The notes beneath the pieces are model-generated. The model ran no database searches. It saw only the letters and a list, made by a program, of their open reading frames with translations, and was not told where the DNA came from. Below, piece after piece: positions 50,936 to 60,654 of a stretch of DNA of 64,000 nucleotides; position 1 is the stretch's first letter, and every line of letters begins with the position of its first letter. Origin of the DNA: an uncultured bacterium (GTDB lineage Bacteria; Verrucomicrobiota; Kiritimatiellia; CAIKKV01; CAIJXV01); assembly GCA_903824675.1 (NCBI GenBank), contig CAIJXV010000006.1, positions 110,695 to 174,694 of the forward strand. The letters run 5' to 3'. The position numbers and the translations under genes were made by a program.

Positions 50936-51004
50936 ACGAAAAGGGTCTGGGCGGTTTGTTTCCAGTGGCCCGGTGTGGCTGGAAACGTGTGGGAAATGAT
51001 GTGC

Positions 51005-52423
51005 ATGACCAAAGTCTCCCGAAATAATTCTCCATCCACACGCCTTTCCGGGTATTCCCAAACTATTCGAGTGGGATTTATCAGCCTCGGTTGTGCCAAG
51101 AATTTAGTGGATACGGAGCATATCGCCGCCTGTTTGCGACGGGATGGAATCGAATTGGCGGCTTCCCCGGAGGTGGCTGAGGCCATCGTCATTAATACCT
51201 GCGGGTTCATTGGCCCTGCAAAAAAAGAATCGCTGGATGCCATTCGAAAAGCCTGTGCCCGCAAGGCCGCCGGCCTATGCCGCTGGGTATTGGTCGGGGG
51301 CTGTCTGGCTCAACGCGAAGGCGCGAAATTGGCCCGGGCGTTGCCCGAGGTTTCCGCTTTTTTTGGCTTGGATCAATTGGACCAGGTCGGATCTTTGATT
51401 GGCCGTCTGGCGGCGGGCGGGGATCAGTTAAACGCAATTGGGGGCCGAGTGGTCCGAACTTTTGAGCCGCGGCCTGACCGTCCGGTTTTTACCGGGGGCC
51501 CGTTTGGCTATGTGAAGATCGCGGAAGGCTGCAACCATCGCTGTGGATTTTGTGCAATTCCCCTTTTTCGCGGGCGGTATCGGTCGCGGACGATCGCGTC
51601 GATTGTCAGGGAAAGCGAGCGTTTGCTGGAACGTGGGGTGCGCGAATTGAATCTGATCGCGCAGGATGTGACGGCCTATGGATCGGATCGGGGGCGGGCA
51701 GTCGATTTGTGTGCCGTATTGAAGGCCTTGGGACGGTTGGGGGGGGGCTTTTGGATCCGCTTATTGTACGCCTATCCGACGGGAATTGATCTGCGCCTGT
51801 TGGAGACGATGGGAGAAGTCCCCCAGGTGTGTCGATATCTGGATGTGCCGATCCAGCACAGCCATCCGGACATCCTGCGAGCCATGGGACGAGCGACGAC
51901 GATTCGTCCGGTGGCCGATCTGTGCGAACGGATCCGGAGGCAGTTGCCGGATGTCACCCTCCGGACCACCTGCCTGGTCGGGTACCCCGGCGAAACCCCG
52001 GCCCATTTCCGCCATTTGCGGGACTACCTGGCGTTGGCCGATTTCGATCATCTGGGTGTTTTTACCTTTTTTTGCGAGGAGGGTACTCCGGCGGCCCGCA
52101 TGACACGGCAAACGGTGTCCTCCCGGCTTGCATCTGATCGGCGGCGTATCCTGCTCCGAGCCCAACAGCAGCGGGTGCTGAACAAGGCTCGTTTACAGAT
52201 CGGGCAGGTGACGCCCTTAATGCTGGAGAAACCGGCGGAAAAGCCGGGGTGCTGGATCGCCCGGGGGCCCAATCAGGCACCTGAAGTCGATGGTCTGACG
52301 TGGGTAGATCGCATTCCCCGGACCGCGAAGGCCGGTGATTTTTGCGACGCACACTGGACGGGATTCGAGGGTTACGATAGAATTGCCCGCATGTTCCTGA
52401 ATAAAAGGTTCACCCGAGCATGA
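51005..52423 (+). CDS. rimO: Ribosomal protein S12 methylthiotransferase RimO
   Basis: A radical-SAM enzyme of about 472 residues that methylthiolates Asp88 of ribosomal protein S12. The N-terminal cluster domain has cysteines in SLGCAKNLVDTEH, NTCGFIGPAKKESLD and GGCLAQREG. The radical-SAM site is CNHRCGFC within KIAEGCNHRCGFCAIPLFRG. A C-terminal TRAM-like domain ends near residue 472. The start is uncertain: 51005, 50996 and a GTG at 50975 are in frame; I prefer 51005 because homologous sequence starts shortly after. It overlaps pgsA by four bases. Confidence 0.92.
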   Translation: MTKVSRNNSPSTRLSGYSQTIRVGFISLGCAKNLVDTEHIAACLRRDGIELAASPEVAEAIVINTCGFIGPAKKESLDAIRKACARKAAGLCRWVLVGGCLAQREGAKLARALPEVSAFFGLDQLDQVGSLIGRLAAGGDQLNAIGGRVVRTFEPRPDRPVFTGGPFGYVKIAEGCNHRCGFCAIPLFRGRYRSRTIASIVRESERLLERGVRELNLIAQDVTAYGSDRGRAVDLCAVLKALGRLGGGFWIRLLYAYPTGIDLRLLETMGEVPQVCRYLDVPIQHSHPDILRAMGRATTIRPVADLCERIRRQLPDVTLRTTCLVGYPGETPAHFRHLRDYLALADFDHLGVFTFFCEEGTPAARMTRQTVSSRLASDRRRILLRAQQQRVLNKARLQIGQVTPLMLEKPAEKPGCWIARGPNQAPEVDGLTWVDRIPRTAKAGDFCDAHWTGFEGYDRIARMFLNKRFTRA

Positions 52424-53028
52424 ATCTACCGAATCAATTGACTGTGGCGCGGGTTGGATTGACCGGGTTGATTGCCATCTGCCTGACCACGCCCTCGATT
52501 CCCTACGGAAAAACGTCGGCCCTGTTCTTTTTTTGTCTGGCGGGATTGACCGATTATCTGGATGGGAAACTGGCTCGATCTCGTAATCTCATCAGCGCTT
52601 TCGGACAATTGATGGACCCGGTCGCGGATAAAATCCTGGTTTGTGCGGCGTTTGTCAGTTTTGTGGCGCTTGACCAGATCGTGCCGGCCTGGATGGTCAT
52701 TGTGATCATCAGTCGCGAATTCGTCGTGACGGGGGTTCGGTTGCTTGCGATTCGCGATGGGACCGTGATTTCCGCGGGTTCGTGGGGCAAGCAAAAGATG
52801 TTCTGGCAAACGGTACTGATCTTGACCGTTTTGGTGGGATTAGTTTTGCGGGATGAGATATTTCCGATCCTGCTTACGGGCGATTGGTTGTCCCGAATCC
52901 AGCCCGTCTTTAATCCGATCTTCAGGTGGTCGGTCTGGGGCTTTGCATTTGCGGTCACCCTGTTGACCTTGGTGTCGGGTCTTAAGTATTTATGGGATCA
53001 CCGGGTGATGTTAGCCCGGGATGTGTGA
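52420..53028 (+). CDS. pgsA: CDP-diacylglycerol--glycerol-3-phosphate 3-phosphatidyltransferase
   Basis: A 202-residue inner-membrane enzyme making phosphatidylglycerol phosphate, the first step to PG and cardiolipin. The CDP-alcohol phosphotransferase signature D-x2-D-G-x2-A-R-x8-G-x3-D-x3-D is complete: DYLDGKLARSRNLISAFGQL followed by MDPVADK. Several transmembrane helices follow (MVIVIISREFVVTGVRLLAI). It overlaps rimO by ATGA and seems to be the last gene of the long operon, since the next gene is on the opposite strand. Confidence 0.95.
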   Translation: MNLPNQLTVARVGLTGLIAICLTTPSIPYGKTSALFFFCLAGLTDYLDGKLARSRNLISAFGQLMDPVADKILVCAAFVSFVALDQIVPAWMVIVIISREFVVTGVRLLAIRDGTVISAGSWGKQKMFWQTVLILTVLVGLVLRDEIFPILLTGDWLSRIQPVFNPIFRWSVWGFAFAVTLLTLVSGLKYLWDHRVMLARDV

Positions 53029-53095
53029 GGGGCACGCGGCGACTCAATCCCGCCCGCAAGAGTCTTTCAGATTCTGCGCCCCCTTTTCGACCGGC

Positions 53096-54700
53096 TCAAA
53101 GTTTTCCGGAGAGGATTCGTTCCGCCGAGGCGGCGGGGATCCAGCCCGTAACGGATTCCGTTGAAATGCGGATCCAATCGCCATTTATTTCGCGGATACG
53201 AATCCACACGCCGCGAGGCAGATGGGTGTACCGTTGTGCGGATTCAGCGGGGGCCAGGCTGACTGGAGTTGAGGCCGGGGTCAGGATGGCTTCCGGATAG
53301 CGAATCAGATCTTTTCGGAAACGGATGCCGCCGGTGGCGAGCGGCAGAACCAGCAAGGCGAGGATGAACAGGCCGGTCCCGATGCCGGTCCTATAGCCAG
53401 GCCAGCGCCGGATCCAGAATCCCGTTCCACCTAAAAACAGTCCCAGCCCGAGCAGAATAGTCCACTCTCGGAGCGTGGCGTGGTCCCAAAGGCGAGCGAT
53501 AAAGCTGCCACGCGGAGGGGTCGACGAGAGTAAAAGGGTGGCTTGAAGGAATCCTTCCCGCAGGTCGGCCGCCCGGGGATCGCGGTAAAGACCGGCGCGG
53601 AAAATAGCCACGGCTTTTTCGCTCATGCCTGAAGCGAGCCAGGCGCAACCCCGATTGTACAATTCATCCGTCCTCAATGAGCAGTCGGTGTTGTCGGAAG
53701 ACATCGGAGGGTTCAAGGCTTCACTGAATTGACCCTGGGCGTAAAGATCGGCAAATTCTTGGAATCCGGGATAGCGGCTGATTCGTAAGGGACGGATCGG
53801 GGACATCGGCGTCGAACCTGAAGAAGGGGACGGTGACGGTCGGTAATCTGCGACGGGAAGGGGGCGTTCGGGAAGCAATATCAAATCGAAAGGCCCTTGA
53901 TTGAGGATTTCATAAACACCCCGACGGGGATCAAAATAGGCGAACGCAACCGGGCCCCAGGTCCGGGCTTGATCGCTGAGGGGGATGACGATCTGGGAAA
54001 AGGCGCGGATCTGGGGATTATCCGGCAGGAGTTCCGTTTTGAGCGGATACGTTTTGAAGTCGGGAAGATGGGGCGTTATGGGGCGCGAAGGGGTGGCGAG
54101 AGGGTTGTCCGTTTGCAGACGGATCGAAACCGTGATCAGGTCACCGATAACGGCGGAGGTCGGGGCGATTTGCGCTGAGAGTGCGAAGCCGGTTCCGATG
54201 GCGCCTTCAAAAAAAAGCGGGCGATTGGCTTCGGGAAGGGGGATGGCGTTCAAGGTAATGGGGGTGGCGGACAGGGATACCGGGCGTTCTTCCCGCTGAG
54301 TGAAAAAATAATTCTGAACTTTACGGATTTGGGTTCCTTGGAGGGAGACGTGAATTTCGCAGGGACCGGGTTGCTGTAAGGCGGCAATGGTTCGAAAGCG
54401 ACGGATTTCACAGATCCGATCCTCGATCGCCTTGATTTCAACCGGGAGATCGGCGAAGGATTCGCAGACCAGTCGATTGGAGGAAGGGAGTCCGTCCAAC
54501 CGGATGTTTTTGGCGAGGGAGCCTTCGCGGGAGACCACTTCGAGGGTGAGATAAAACCGTTCGCCCACATAGACCGGATCGCTAGGCGCCACCCAATCGG
54601 CTTGAAAAATAGGGGGATTGGCAGTGCCCAGGACCCGGGTTGCCGTGAGGAACAAGGCGATCAGGATCGGGGCGAAACTGGAGTGGGAGGAAAAGCGCAT
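53096..54700 (-). CDS. BatD-like protein fused to a TPR/SH3 BatE-like tail
   Basis: A 534-residue membrane protein with an N-terminal signal peptide. Residues about 25-310 match BatD, with tandem Ig-like beta domains, for example VYVGERFYLTLEVVSREGSL and SAQIAPTSAVIGDLITVSIR. Residues about 330-410 carry a TPR-like segment (YNRGCAWLASGMSEKAVAIF), then two transmembrane helices (about 425-470) and a C-terminal SH3-like domain (WIRIREINGDWIRISTESVT). BatE in Bacteroides and Leptospira also combines TPR, helix and SH3, so this may be a BatD-BatE fusion. No MoxR, BatA or BatB genes are near in the window. Confidence 0.72.
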   Translation of the reverse strand: MRFSSHSSFAPILIALFLTATRVLGTANPPIFQADWVAPSDPVYVGERFYLTLEVVSREGSLAKNIRLDGLPSSNRLVCESFADLPVEIKAIEDRICEIRRFRTIAALQQPGPCEIHVSLQGTQIRKVQNYFFTQREERPVSLSATPITLNAIPLPEANRPLFFEGAIGTGFALSAQIAPTSAVIGDLITVSIRLQTDNPLATPSRPITPHLPDFKTYPLKTELLPDNPQIRAFSQIVIPLSDQARTWGPVAFAYFDPRRGVYEILNQGPFDLILLPERPLPVADYRPSPSPSSGSTPMSPIRPLRISRYPGFQEFADLYAQGQFSEALNPPMSSDNTDCSLRTDELYNRGCAWLASGMSEKAVAIFRAGLYRDPRAADLREGFLQATLLLSSTPPRGSFIARLWDHATLREWTILLGLGLFLGGTGFWIRRWPGYRTGIGTGLFILALLVLPLATGGIRFRKDLIRYPEAILTPASTPVSLAPAESAQRYTHLPRGVWIRIREINGDWIRISTESVTGWIPAASAERILSGKL

Positions 54701-54701
54701 A

Positions 54702-55226
54702 TCAGGATGGGGGGGGGAGGATCGCTTTCAATGCGGATTGGAAAGCCGCGAAGACCGTCGGATTAAAGGCTACGAAGAGGACTTGTTCGAAATGCTGATG
54801 GCGGGCGAGGATTCGTGCGGTTTCCTCCAGCGCAATGCGGCAGGCTGCGTCGGGGGGGAACCGGTAGGCCCCGGTGCTGATGGCGGGGAAGGCTATTGAT
54901 CGAATCCCATGCTGGATCGCAACTTCGAAGACCCGGCGATAGCAGGAGGCCAGTGCGGCATGTTCGCCATGCGCGCCATCTCGCCAGATGGGACCGACCG
55001 TGTGAATGACGAATCGGGCGGGGAGATTGTAGCCGCGGGTGATTTTAGCCTCCCCGGTGGCGCATCCATTGAGTGACCGGCATTCCTCGAGTAAGGCCGG
55101 GCCTGCGGCCCGGTGGATGGCGCCATCGACGCCCCCTCCGCCCAACAAGGAGGTATTGGCGGCGTTGACAATGGCATCTGTTTGGCAACAGGTGATATCG
55201 CCCTCGATGATTTGGATTCGGTGCAT
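54702..55226 (-). CDS. Macro-domain protein, O-acetyl-ADP-ribose deacetylase type
   Basis: A 174-residue macro domain beginning IQIIEGDITCCQTDAIVNAA, the usual opening. It has the ADP-ribose phosphate loop NTSLLGGGGVDGAIHRAAGP and the second loop SIAFPAISTGAYRFP. The arrangement matches YmdB-type deacetylases, which remove acetyl groups from O-acetyl-ADP-ribose or ADP-ribose from proteins. It lies one base before the BatD-like gene on the same strand. Whether it links to ADP-ribosylation signalling in this organism is unknown. Confidence 0.93.
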   Translation of the reverse strand: MHRIQIIEGDITCCQTDAIVNAANTSLLGGGGVDGAIHRAAGPALLEECRSLNGCATGEAKITRGYNLPARFVIHTVGPIWRDGAHGEHAALASCYRRVFEVAIQHGIRSIAFPAISTGAYRFPPDAACRIALEETARILARHQHFEQVLFVAFNPTVFAAFQSALKAILPPPS

Positions 55227-55308
55227 GGAATTCCGTGTTTGCTACGGGTTATGAATCATCATGCCTGATGGCTCAAAATATACCCTTATTTGATAACCTG
55301 CATTTTTT

Positions 55309-58300
55309 TCAGGGAGGGGTCACCTCAATACGGTAAAAACGGGATCCGTTGGAGGGCGAAGTGTTATCGGTCCAGCGCATGATCCCCCCGGTGGAGGGAA
55401 CCCGTTGGAATTCATTGATGGGCGTCCAATCGTCGGAGGAGGTCGCCAGGCGGTTGGTGAAGAGAAGCGAGTAGCACCGGCCTGAAACTGAATGCCATTG
55501 CAGGGTGAATCCTTCAGGTGAGAGCTGAAGCGGCTGATGGCTATCGAATTGCAGGCTGCTTTGGGAATCGTGAGCATCGGTGCCGGCGGATTCTTCCTGG
55601 AGGGCGGTGAGTCCATCGCCGTCGGAATCGGAATCGGGATCGAGGATTAACAGCGAACCGGAGATGGATGAGCCAATGTTGCCGACCGCATCGCGAGCCC
55701 AAACAAACCAAGGGTGGAGACCGGGGGTGACTCCGACCCGGGTCAGGTTGGTTTCAAGGATGGACCGTCCGTTCGTTGTTCCTCCGCCTTCAGTGTCGGC
55801 GACAAAATAACCCGCGATTCCCGATCCAGCATCCGAAAAGCCGGACCATTGCCCCGTGACGGTCGACCCGATGACATACGGGCCGTAGGGGCTAAAATTA
55901 AAGGCGAGACGGGCGGCGGAGGAATCCGGCGGCTCATTGTCCACTTTGAACGGTTGACTGGTGACCGGGTCACTGGAGAAGAACCCATTCCAAGCGGTTG
56001 TCCGCAGGAGGACATTGGATTCAAGAATAATGGGGGACAGGGTGGCTGTCCGGGTATTCCAGGTGGCGGTGATAAGATTGGTGATCAGCGTCGTGTCCAT
56101 GGCGCAGGCGACCCCCGATATCTGGGGTGGAGAGTTGTTGGAAATAACCACAGCGCCCTCCGCGGCGGTGGCGGCGATCACGGTAGCCGGAGTCCACACG
56201 CCTTCGGGGTTGAGGGCGTATTCGATCCGGATATCACAGGGCAATCCGTCGGCACTGGCCAGTTGTTGGGAGAACGTGACCCAGCCTTCTCCGCCGGTGG
56301 AAGATTGGGCGGCCACCAGACTGGAGAGCATCGGGCGGGCGCGAACTTGGACTTGAAGGTGTGAGGATTGGTCGGGGGCAAAGGGATCGTTGCAGGCGAA
56401 AAGGACCGTTCCTTCGCGCTCATCAAGTGGATTTAGGCGCGGGGTGAGGATGCGAATTCCAAAATTGGACACCGTATTGGCCGCAACGGTTCCGGCGGGT
56501 GGATCACAGTCAAACCACGTGGCGTTTGAGTCGTTGATCATGGTCAGGTGGATGTCGTCGATAAACCAGCCTTCTTCGACGACGGCGCCATCACTGCCGA
56601 ATCGGAAACGGAAACAGAGGGTTTGGCCGGCATAAGCGGAAAGGTCGAATTGGGCGGATTGCCAGCCTCCGGTTCCGGCATAACACGGCATATTGGCGGG
56701 GAACGGAGAGGCGGTATTGGGCGTAATCTGGTAGGGATATCCACCCAGGGGGGTGATGGCGAAGAAAGAATCACCATTATTGGTTGAAATCTCGACGACC
56801 CCGCCATCCCAAAAATGGGTGGCGGAATCCTGTTCCGAACGGATCCAGTGCTGAAAATAAAGTTGAGCGTTTTCTGTCAGGGTAAAGGTTGGACTGACCA
56901 GGGAGGCGTTGATATTGTCGACATAATAATGGGTGGCGCTATTGCCCAGATACCAGGAATGGGTACCTGAAAAGGCGCGATTGGTACTGATATTCCAGAG
57001 ATCATTGGCGCCAGTGTGGGTCCAGTAACCCACTCCGTTTTCGACCGGATCGGATACGGGCCGTGTCTGATAAGTTGCGGTCCAGGTGAGGTCGGCGAGT
57101 CCGGCGTTTGAAATGGCCAGGGGGAGAATCAGCGACGAGCCATAAGCGGCGAGAACCGCCAGGTGCTGGGTCGGGGTGAAAGTTGCGATGGGATAGGCGA
57201 CATTGAAAAGGAAGGGTCCGATTCCGGCTTCATGTCCGGCGGCATCTCTGGCCCAAAGGGTATATTCGATGGTGTCACCATTGATAGCCGGCCCATCGAT
57301 CGATCCGGTAAATAAATTGGAAACGCCCTGAGCGAAGAGATTCGTGTGAATCCAGGGTTCGGTCCCGTTCCTCCGCCAGGCGACCTTTGCCTCTGTGACT
57401 TGGCAGCTATCCGCGATGACCGCGGAAAGAGTCCAGGGCGGGGGGCGATTTTGAGGTGACGTGAGGGCTGTATGCTGGAGGGTTGGCGGGCCGGGTTGTG
57501 AAAGGGCAGATTGCGGGTCGGAACAGTCTTCATATTCGGCCTGATTATTGAATCCATCACCATCAGGATCAGCGGTGGAGGTGGGAGAGTAATCCCCGAA
57601 AAAGAAGAGTTCCCACCAGTCGGGCAGGCCGTCCGAATCAGAATCCTGATTTTTCGGCAGATAGCGGGCATACAGCACATGGGTTTGATTGAGTTGGAAA
57701 GGGGGAATGGGATTGAACGCGGGTTGATGGGTATTGGGCTGGCGCTGGCCATCCAGGTACCATCCGGCGAAAGCATAGGGAGTGTCGGGGCCATCGAGGG
57801 TGACGGGAGCGGGAAGAGGGGTAACCATTGAGCCTTCGTCTGACCAGGTTGAGAAATCGAACAAGCCGCGCGGGTTGGAATGATAGGCCATCTCGAATTG
57901 GGTTTCCCACTTCCACGTCAGGCGGGTCGGGTCGTTAATGGGAAAAGCCAATTCATTGGATACCCCTTCCGCAGGGATGGAACCGGACCCACTCCATCCG
58001 GAGCAGCGGAAGCGGGTGCCGGAAAGTGGAGGCGTATACAGCGGAGCAGAGGCGTAAACAACTCGTCCCGAAGCGATCAGATGAATGCCGTAATCCGGCG
58101 AAACGGTGCCGATCGCGGTTGGTTGGCCAGTCACTTCAAGGGGGCGAGAGGTCGTAACTTCGAACCGATGAAGTTGATCCGGCGCACCGGCTGGGTGGGT
58201 GGCGGTGAATCCATTGGAGGCGGCCGCGGAAATAAAATAGGCGATGCGGGTGCCGCAGGGTTGGGCTGGGATTTGACCCTCGAAATGGTTGGATCCCAAT

Positions 58301-60399
58301 GGGGACAGGGCTTGGGTATACCAGAGACCGGATGATTCATCGGGAGACCAGTGGAGTTGGGCGGTGGCGGGATCGAGCAGGTAGTTGGGCGTGATCTCGG
58401 CCGAGAGGGAGTAGGGTTGATCGTAAACCAAGGTGTTTTCGAGGGGTTGGTGTTCGATGCGGGGCGGGGTACCTGCACCTTCCAGAATCAGGGAATAGGC
58501 TTGTGTGCCACTTTGAAGGGACTGGTCAGTGCTGACGATGAGTTGGTAGACGCCGGTGGAGGAGGGGAGACCGATCTGAATTTGTTCCACGTTGTCGACC
58601 TGGTTGGTGCCGGTTTGCGCGGGTAGCGAGGGGGTGAGAGGATTGAGTCTCCAGGGGAGGGAGACGAGGCCGGTGGGTCCCTTGATTTTCAAGTTGAGGT
58701 CATTGACCAGTCGGGGTTGGCGGATATCGAGACCATTGGTGGGCGTACCGGGCGGATCGGTCCAGACGAGGGTTGCTTTGATGGGAGAGACGTTATCCCA
58801 AGTGAAGAAATAGGAGTGTACGGTTTGGGTGGTGGAGAGGGTGTCTTCGATGAGGGTTTGCGATTCGGGTAGATCGGCCTGGAGCCGAAGCAGTTGGGCG
58901 GCCGCGCGGGTGTTAATGAGTCCCCATCCAAAGGTGTAATCAGGTCCTCGTCGGCCGAGATCGTCGGCGGAATGGATCAGGAGCGCCTTGAGGGTTGACG
59001 CGCGGGGCATCCAGTCGGGGCGAAGGTGATGGGCCCAGTCGAGAAGGAGGGCCGCCGCCCCGGCGGCGTTGGGCGTGGCCATGCTGGTTCCCGACATGGT
59101 GGTATAGGAGGATTCACTGGCGGCTGAAGACGAGTAGAGGGATTCACCGTTGGCGACCAGGTCGGGTTTGATCCGTCCATCGTCAGCCGGGCCCCACCCG
59201 CTGTATCCGGCAGTGGCGACTCCATTCGTGGAGCGCAATCCCGCCAGCACCGCATCGCTGACCGATCCGACCGTGATGCAATTCTTGGCATTGCCGATGG
59301 TGATGATCGTGTCATATCCGCCATTATCGGCCCCATCGGCTAGGGGATCGGTGGCGGGGTTGTAGGTTTTGTACAGCCAGTAACCGTTGTAATAATATTG
59401 AAAAAACGAACCATTTGCCGGGGCGGGATCATCGCGGTCATTTCCGGCGGCCTGAAAGGGGAGGTAATAGGGCGCGTTGTAGCAGAGGGCGTCGAGCGTG
59501 GCGGCATCCTCGTCATAAACGCCAAAGAAGTCGGATTCCCGGTATCCCGCCCCCCAGGTTCCATACCAGGCATTACCATACCATCCGCAGATGGCGCCGT
59601 AGGAATGGTTGGAAATACGGATATGGTTCGTTTCCGCGGGATCGGCTTGTGCCCAGGCGGCCATCTCGGCGAAGTCTGAATTCCAGTCGAAGGAATTGAG
59701 CTTTAGCCCCGGGGCCATGCCCATTGCGGTGGCTTGGACTCCGAGTGCGGCGAGCGTTCCCCCGACATGGGTGGAATGGTCATAGGCGGCGGCGCCGTCC
59801 ATGACCGATACCCGGTTGGTGGCAAATTCCTGATGGGATGCCCGCACGCTTCCCTGATCCCATATCCCTGCGATCACGGATCCGCCATCCACATTGAAAG
59901 GCGGCGTTCGGCGAACTGTATCGGCGGCGATGGAAATGGCGGCATTGCGATTGAGGGTGATCAAGACCTTGTAGCGGCCGTTTTGGATACCCATGAATTC
60001 ATAACCGGCGCCAGTTGCATCGGTGCTCCGGGTCGGCCACTGATGGGCGGTGGCCAGGGGCCAAGCTTCTGATTTTTGGCGGATTTGATACCGGGTGATC
60101 AGTTGAACGGCAGTTTCACGAAGGCGGGGGTCGGCCAGGGAGTGTTCCGTGAACAGTCCATGGACGGGAGACAGGATTTGCCAGGGCGGTTGCCTTTTGC
60201 GGGCTTCAGCCTGCGCCAAACTGGAAGGGAGAGTGTTGGTTGGGCCGGATTGAGGAGTTGAAAGGGCTGAAGGAAGAGGAGAAGGGGGATGATTTCGAAA
60301 AGACGGTACGACCGAGTTCCCCCCTGGGCCGATTACGCGCCACCCGGTGAAACAGGCCGCCGCAATGAGAGCGATCCAAATGAAGCGATTAAAACTCAC
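55309..60399 (-). CDS. Large secreted subtilisin-like (S8) serine protease with adhesive C-terminal domains
   Basis: A 1696-residue extracellular protease. A signal/anchor helix occupies residues about 5-25. The S8 catalytic domain has Asp181 (VIAGIWDQGSVRASHQEF), His211 (DHSTHVGGTLAALG) and Ser439 (SGTSMATPNAAGAAALLLDW). A Pro-rich prodomain-like segment precedes it. The C-terminal 1200 residues hold beta-sandwich modules, a jelly-roll with GWFIDDIHL, and calcium-binding thrombospondin-type repeats (DSDSDGLPDWWE, DPDGDGFNNQAEYED, DPDSDSDGDGLTALQEE). The C terminus ends in an FYRIE tail typical of PVC secreted proteins. No typical PEP-CTERM anchor is evident. It probably degrades extracellular protein or matures surface proteins. 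Confidence 0.93.
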   Translation of the reverse strand: MSFNRFIWIALIAAACFTGWRVIGPGGNSVVPSFRNHPPSPLPSALSTPQSGPTNTLPSSLAQAEARKRQPPWQILSPVHGLFTEHSLADPRLRETAVQLITRYQIRQKSEAWPLATAHQWPTRSTDATGAGYEFMGIQNGRYKVLITLNRNAAISIAADTVRRTPPFNVDGGSVIAGIWDQGSVRASHQEFATNRVSVMDGAAAYDHSTHVGGTLAALGVQATAMGMAPGLKLNSFDWNSDFAEMAAWAQADPAETNHIRISNHSYGAICGWYGNAWYGTWGAGYRESDFFGVYDEDAATLDALCYNAPYYLPFQAAGNDRDDPAPANGSFFQYYYNGYWLYKTYNPATDPLADGADNGGYDTIITIGNAKNCITVGSVSDAVLAGLRSTNGVATAGYSGWGPADDGRIKPDLVANGESLYSSSAASESSYTTMSGTSMATPNAAGAAALLLDWAHHLRPDWMPRASTLKALLIHSADDLGRRGPDYTFGWGLINTRAAAQLLRLQADLPESQTLIEDTLSTTQTVHSYFFTWDNVSPIKATLVWTDPPGTPTNGLDIRQPRLVNDLNLKIKGPTGLVSLPWRLNPLTPSLPAQTGTNQVDNVEQIQIGLPSSTGVYQLIVSTDQSLQSGTQAYSLILEGAGTPPRIEHQPLENTLVYDQPYSLSAEITPNYLLDPATAQLHWSPDESSGLWYTQALSPLGSNHFEGQIPAQPCGTRIAYFISAAASNGFTATHPAGAPDQLHRFEVTTSRPLEVTGQPTAIGTVSPDYGIHLIASGRVVYASAPLYTPPLSGTRFRCSGWSGSGSIPAEGVSNELAFPINDPTRLTWKWETQFEMAYHSNPRGLFDFSTWSDEGSMVTPLPAPVTLDGPDTPYAFAGWYLDGQRQPNTHQPAFNPIPPFQLNQTHVLYARYLPKNQDSDSDGLPDWWELFFFGDYSPTSTADPDGDGFNNQAEYEDCSDPQSALSQPGPPTLQHTALTSPQNRPPPWTLSAVIADSCQVTEAKVAWRRNGTEPWIHTNLFAQGVSNLFTGSIDGPAINGDTIEYTLWARDAAGHEAGIGPFLFNVAYPIATFTPTQHLAVLAAYGSSLILPLAISNAGLADLTWTATYQTRPVSDPVENGVGYWTHTGANDLWNISTNRAFSGTHSWYLGNSATHYYVDNINASLVSPTFTLTENAQLYFQHWIRSEQDSATHFWDGGVVEISTNNGDSFFAITPLGGYPYQITPNTASPFPANMPCYAGTGGWQSAQFDLSAYAGQTLCFRFRFGSDGAVVEEGWFIDDIHLTMINDSNATWFDCDPPAGTVAANTVSNFGIRILTPRLNPLDEREGTVLFACNDPFAPDQSSHLQVQVRARPMLSSLVAAQSSTGGEGWVTFSQQLASADGLPCDIRIEYALNPEGVWTPATVIAATAAEGAVVISNNSPPQISGVACAMDTTLITNLITATWNTRTATLSPIILESNVLLRTTAWNGFFSSDPVTSQPFKVDNEPPDSSAARLAFNFSPYGPYVIGSTVTGQWSGFSDAGSGIAGYFVADTEGGGTTNGRSILETNLTRVGVTPGLHPWFVWARDAVGNIGSSISGSLLILDPDSDSDGDGLTALQEESAGTDAHDSQSSLQFDSHQPLQLSPEGFTLQWHSVSGRCYSLLFTNRLATSSDDWTPINEFQRVPSTGGIMRWTDNTSPSNGSRFYRIEVTPP

Positions 60400-60654
60400 C
60401 TTTAAATTATATCACTCTGGATCCTCGATTGAAAAGAAGAGAGACAAACAAAATAGCCCCCCAGCGGTCCTCTTGTTTCTTTGTAAGGTTGACAGATAAG
60501 GTTTCTCCATCCATCATTTCCCACAAAAGAGGGGTATTAAACGATCCAATGCCCAAAGCGGAACAAAGTGCACGAAAACCGACAGACAACCCTCCCAGCC
60601 CTTTATGGGGGGGGGCGTCCAAAACAAGAGATCGGTTAAGGGGGAGACGTTTGT

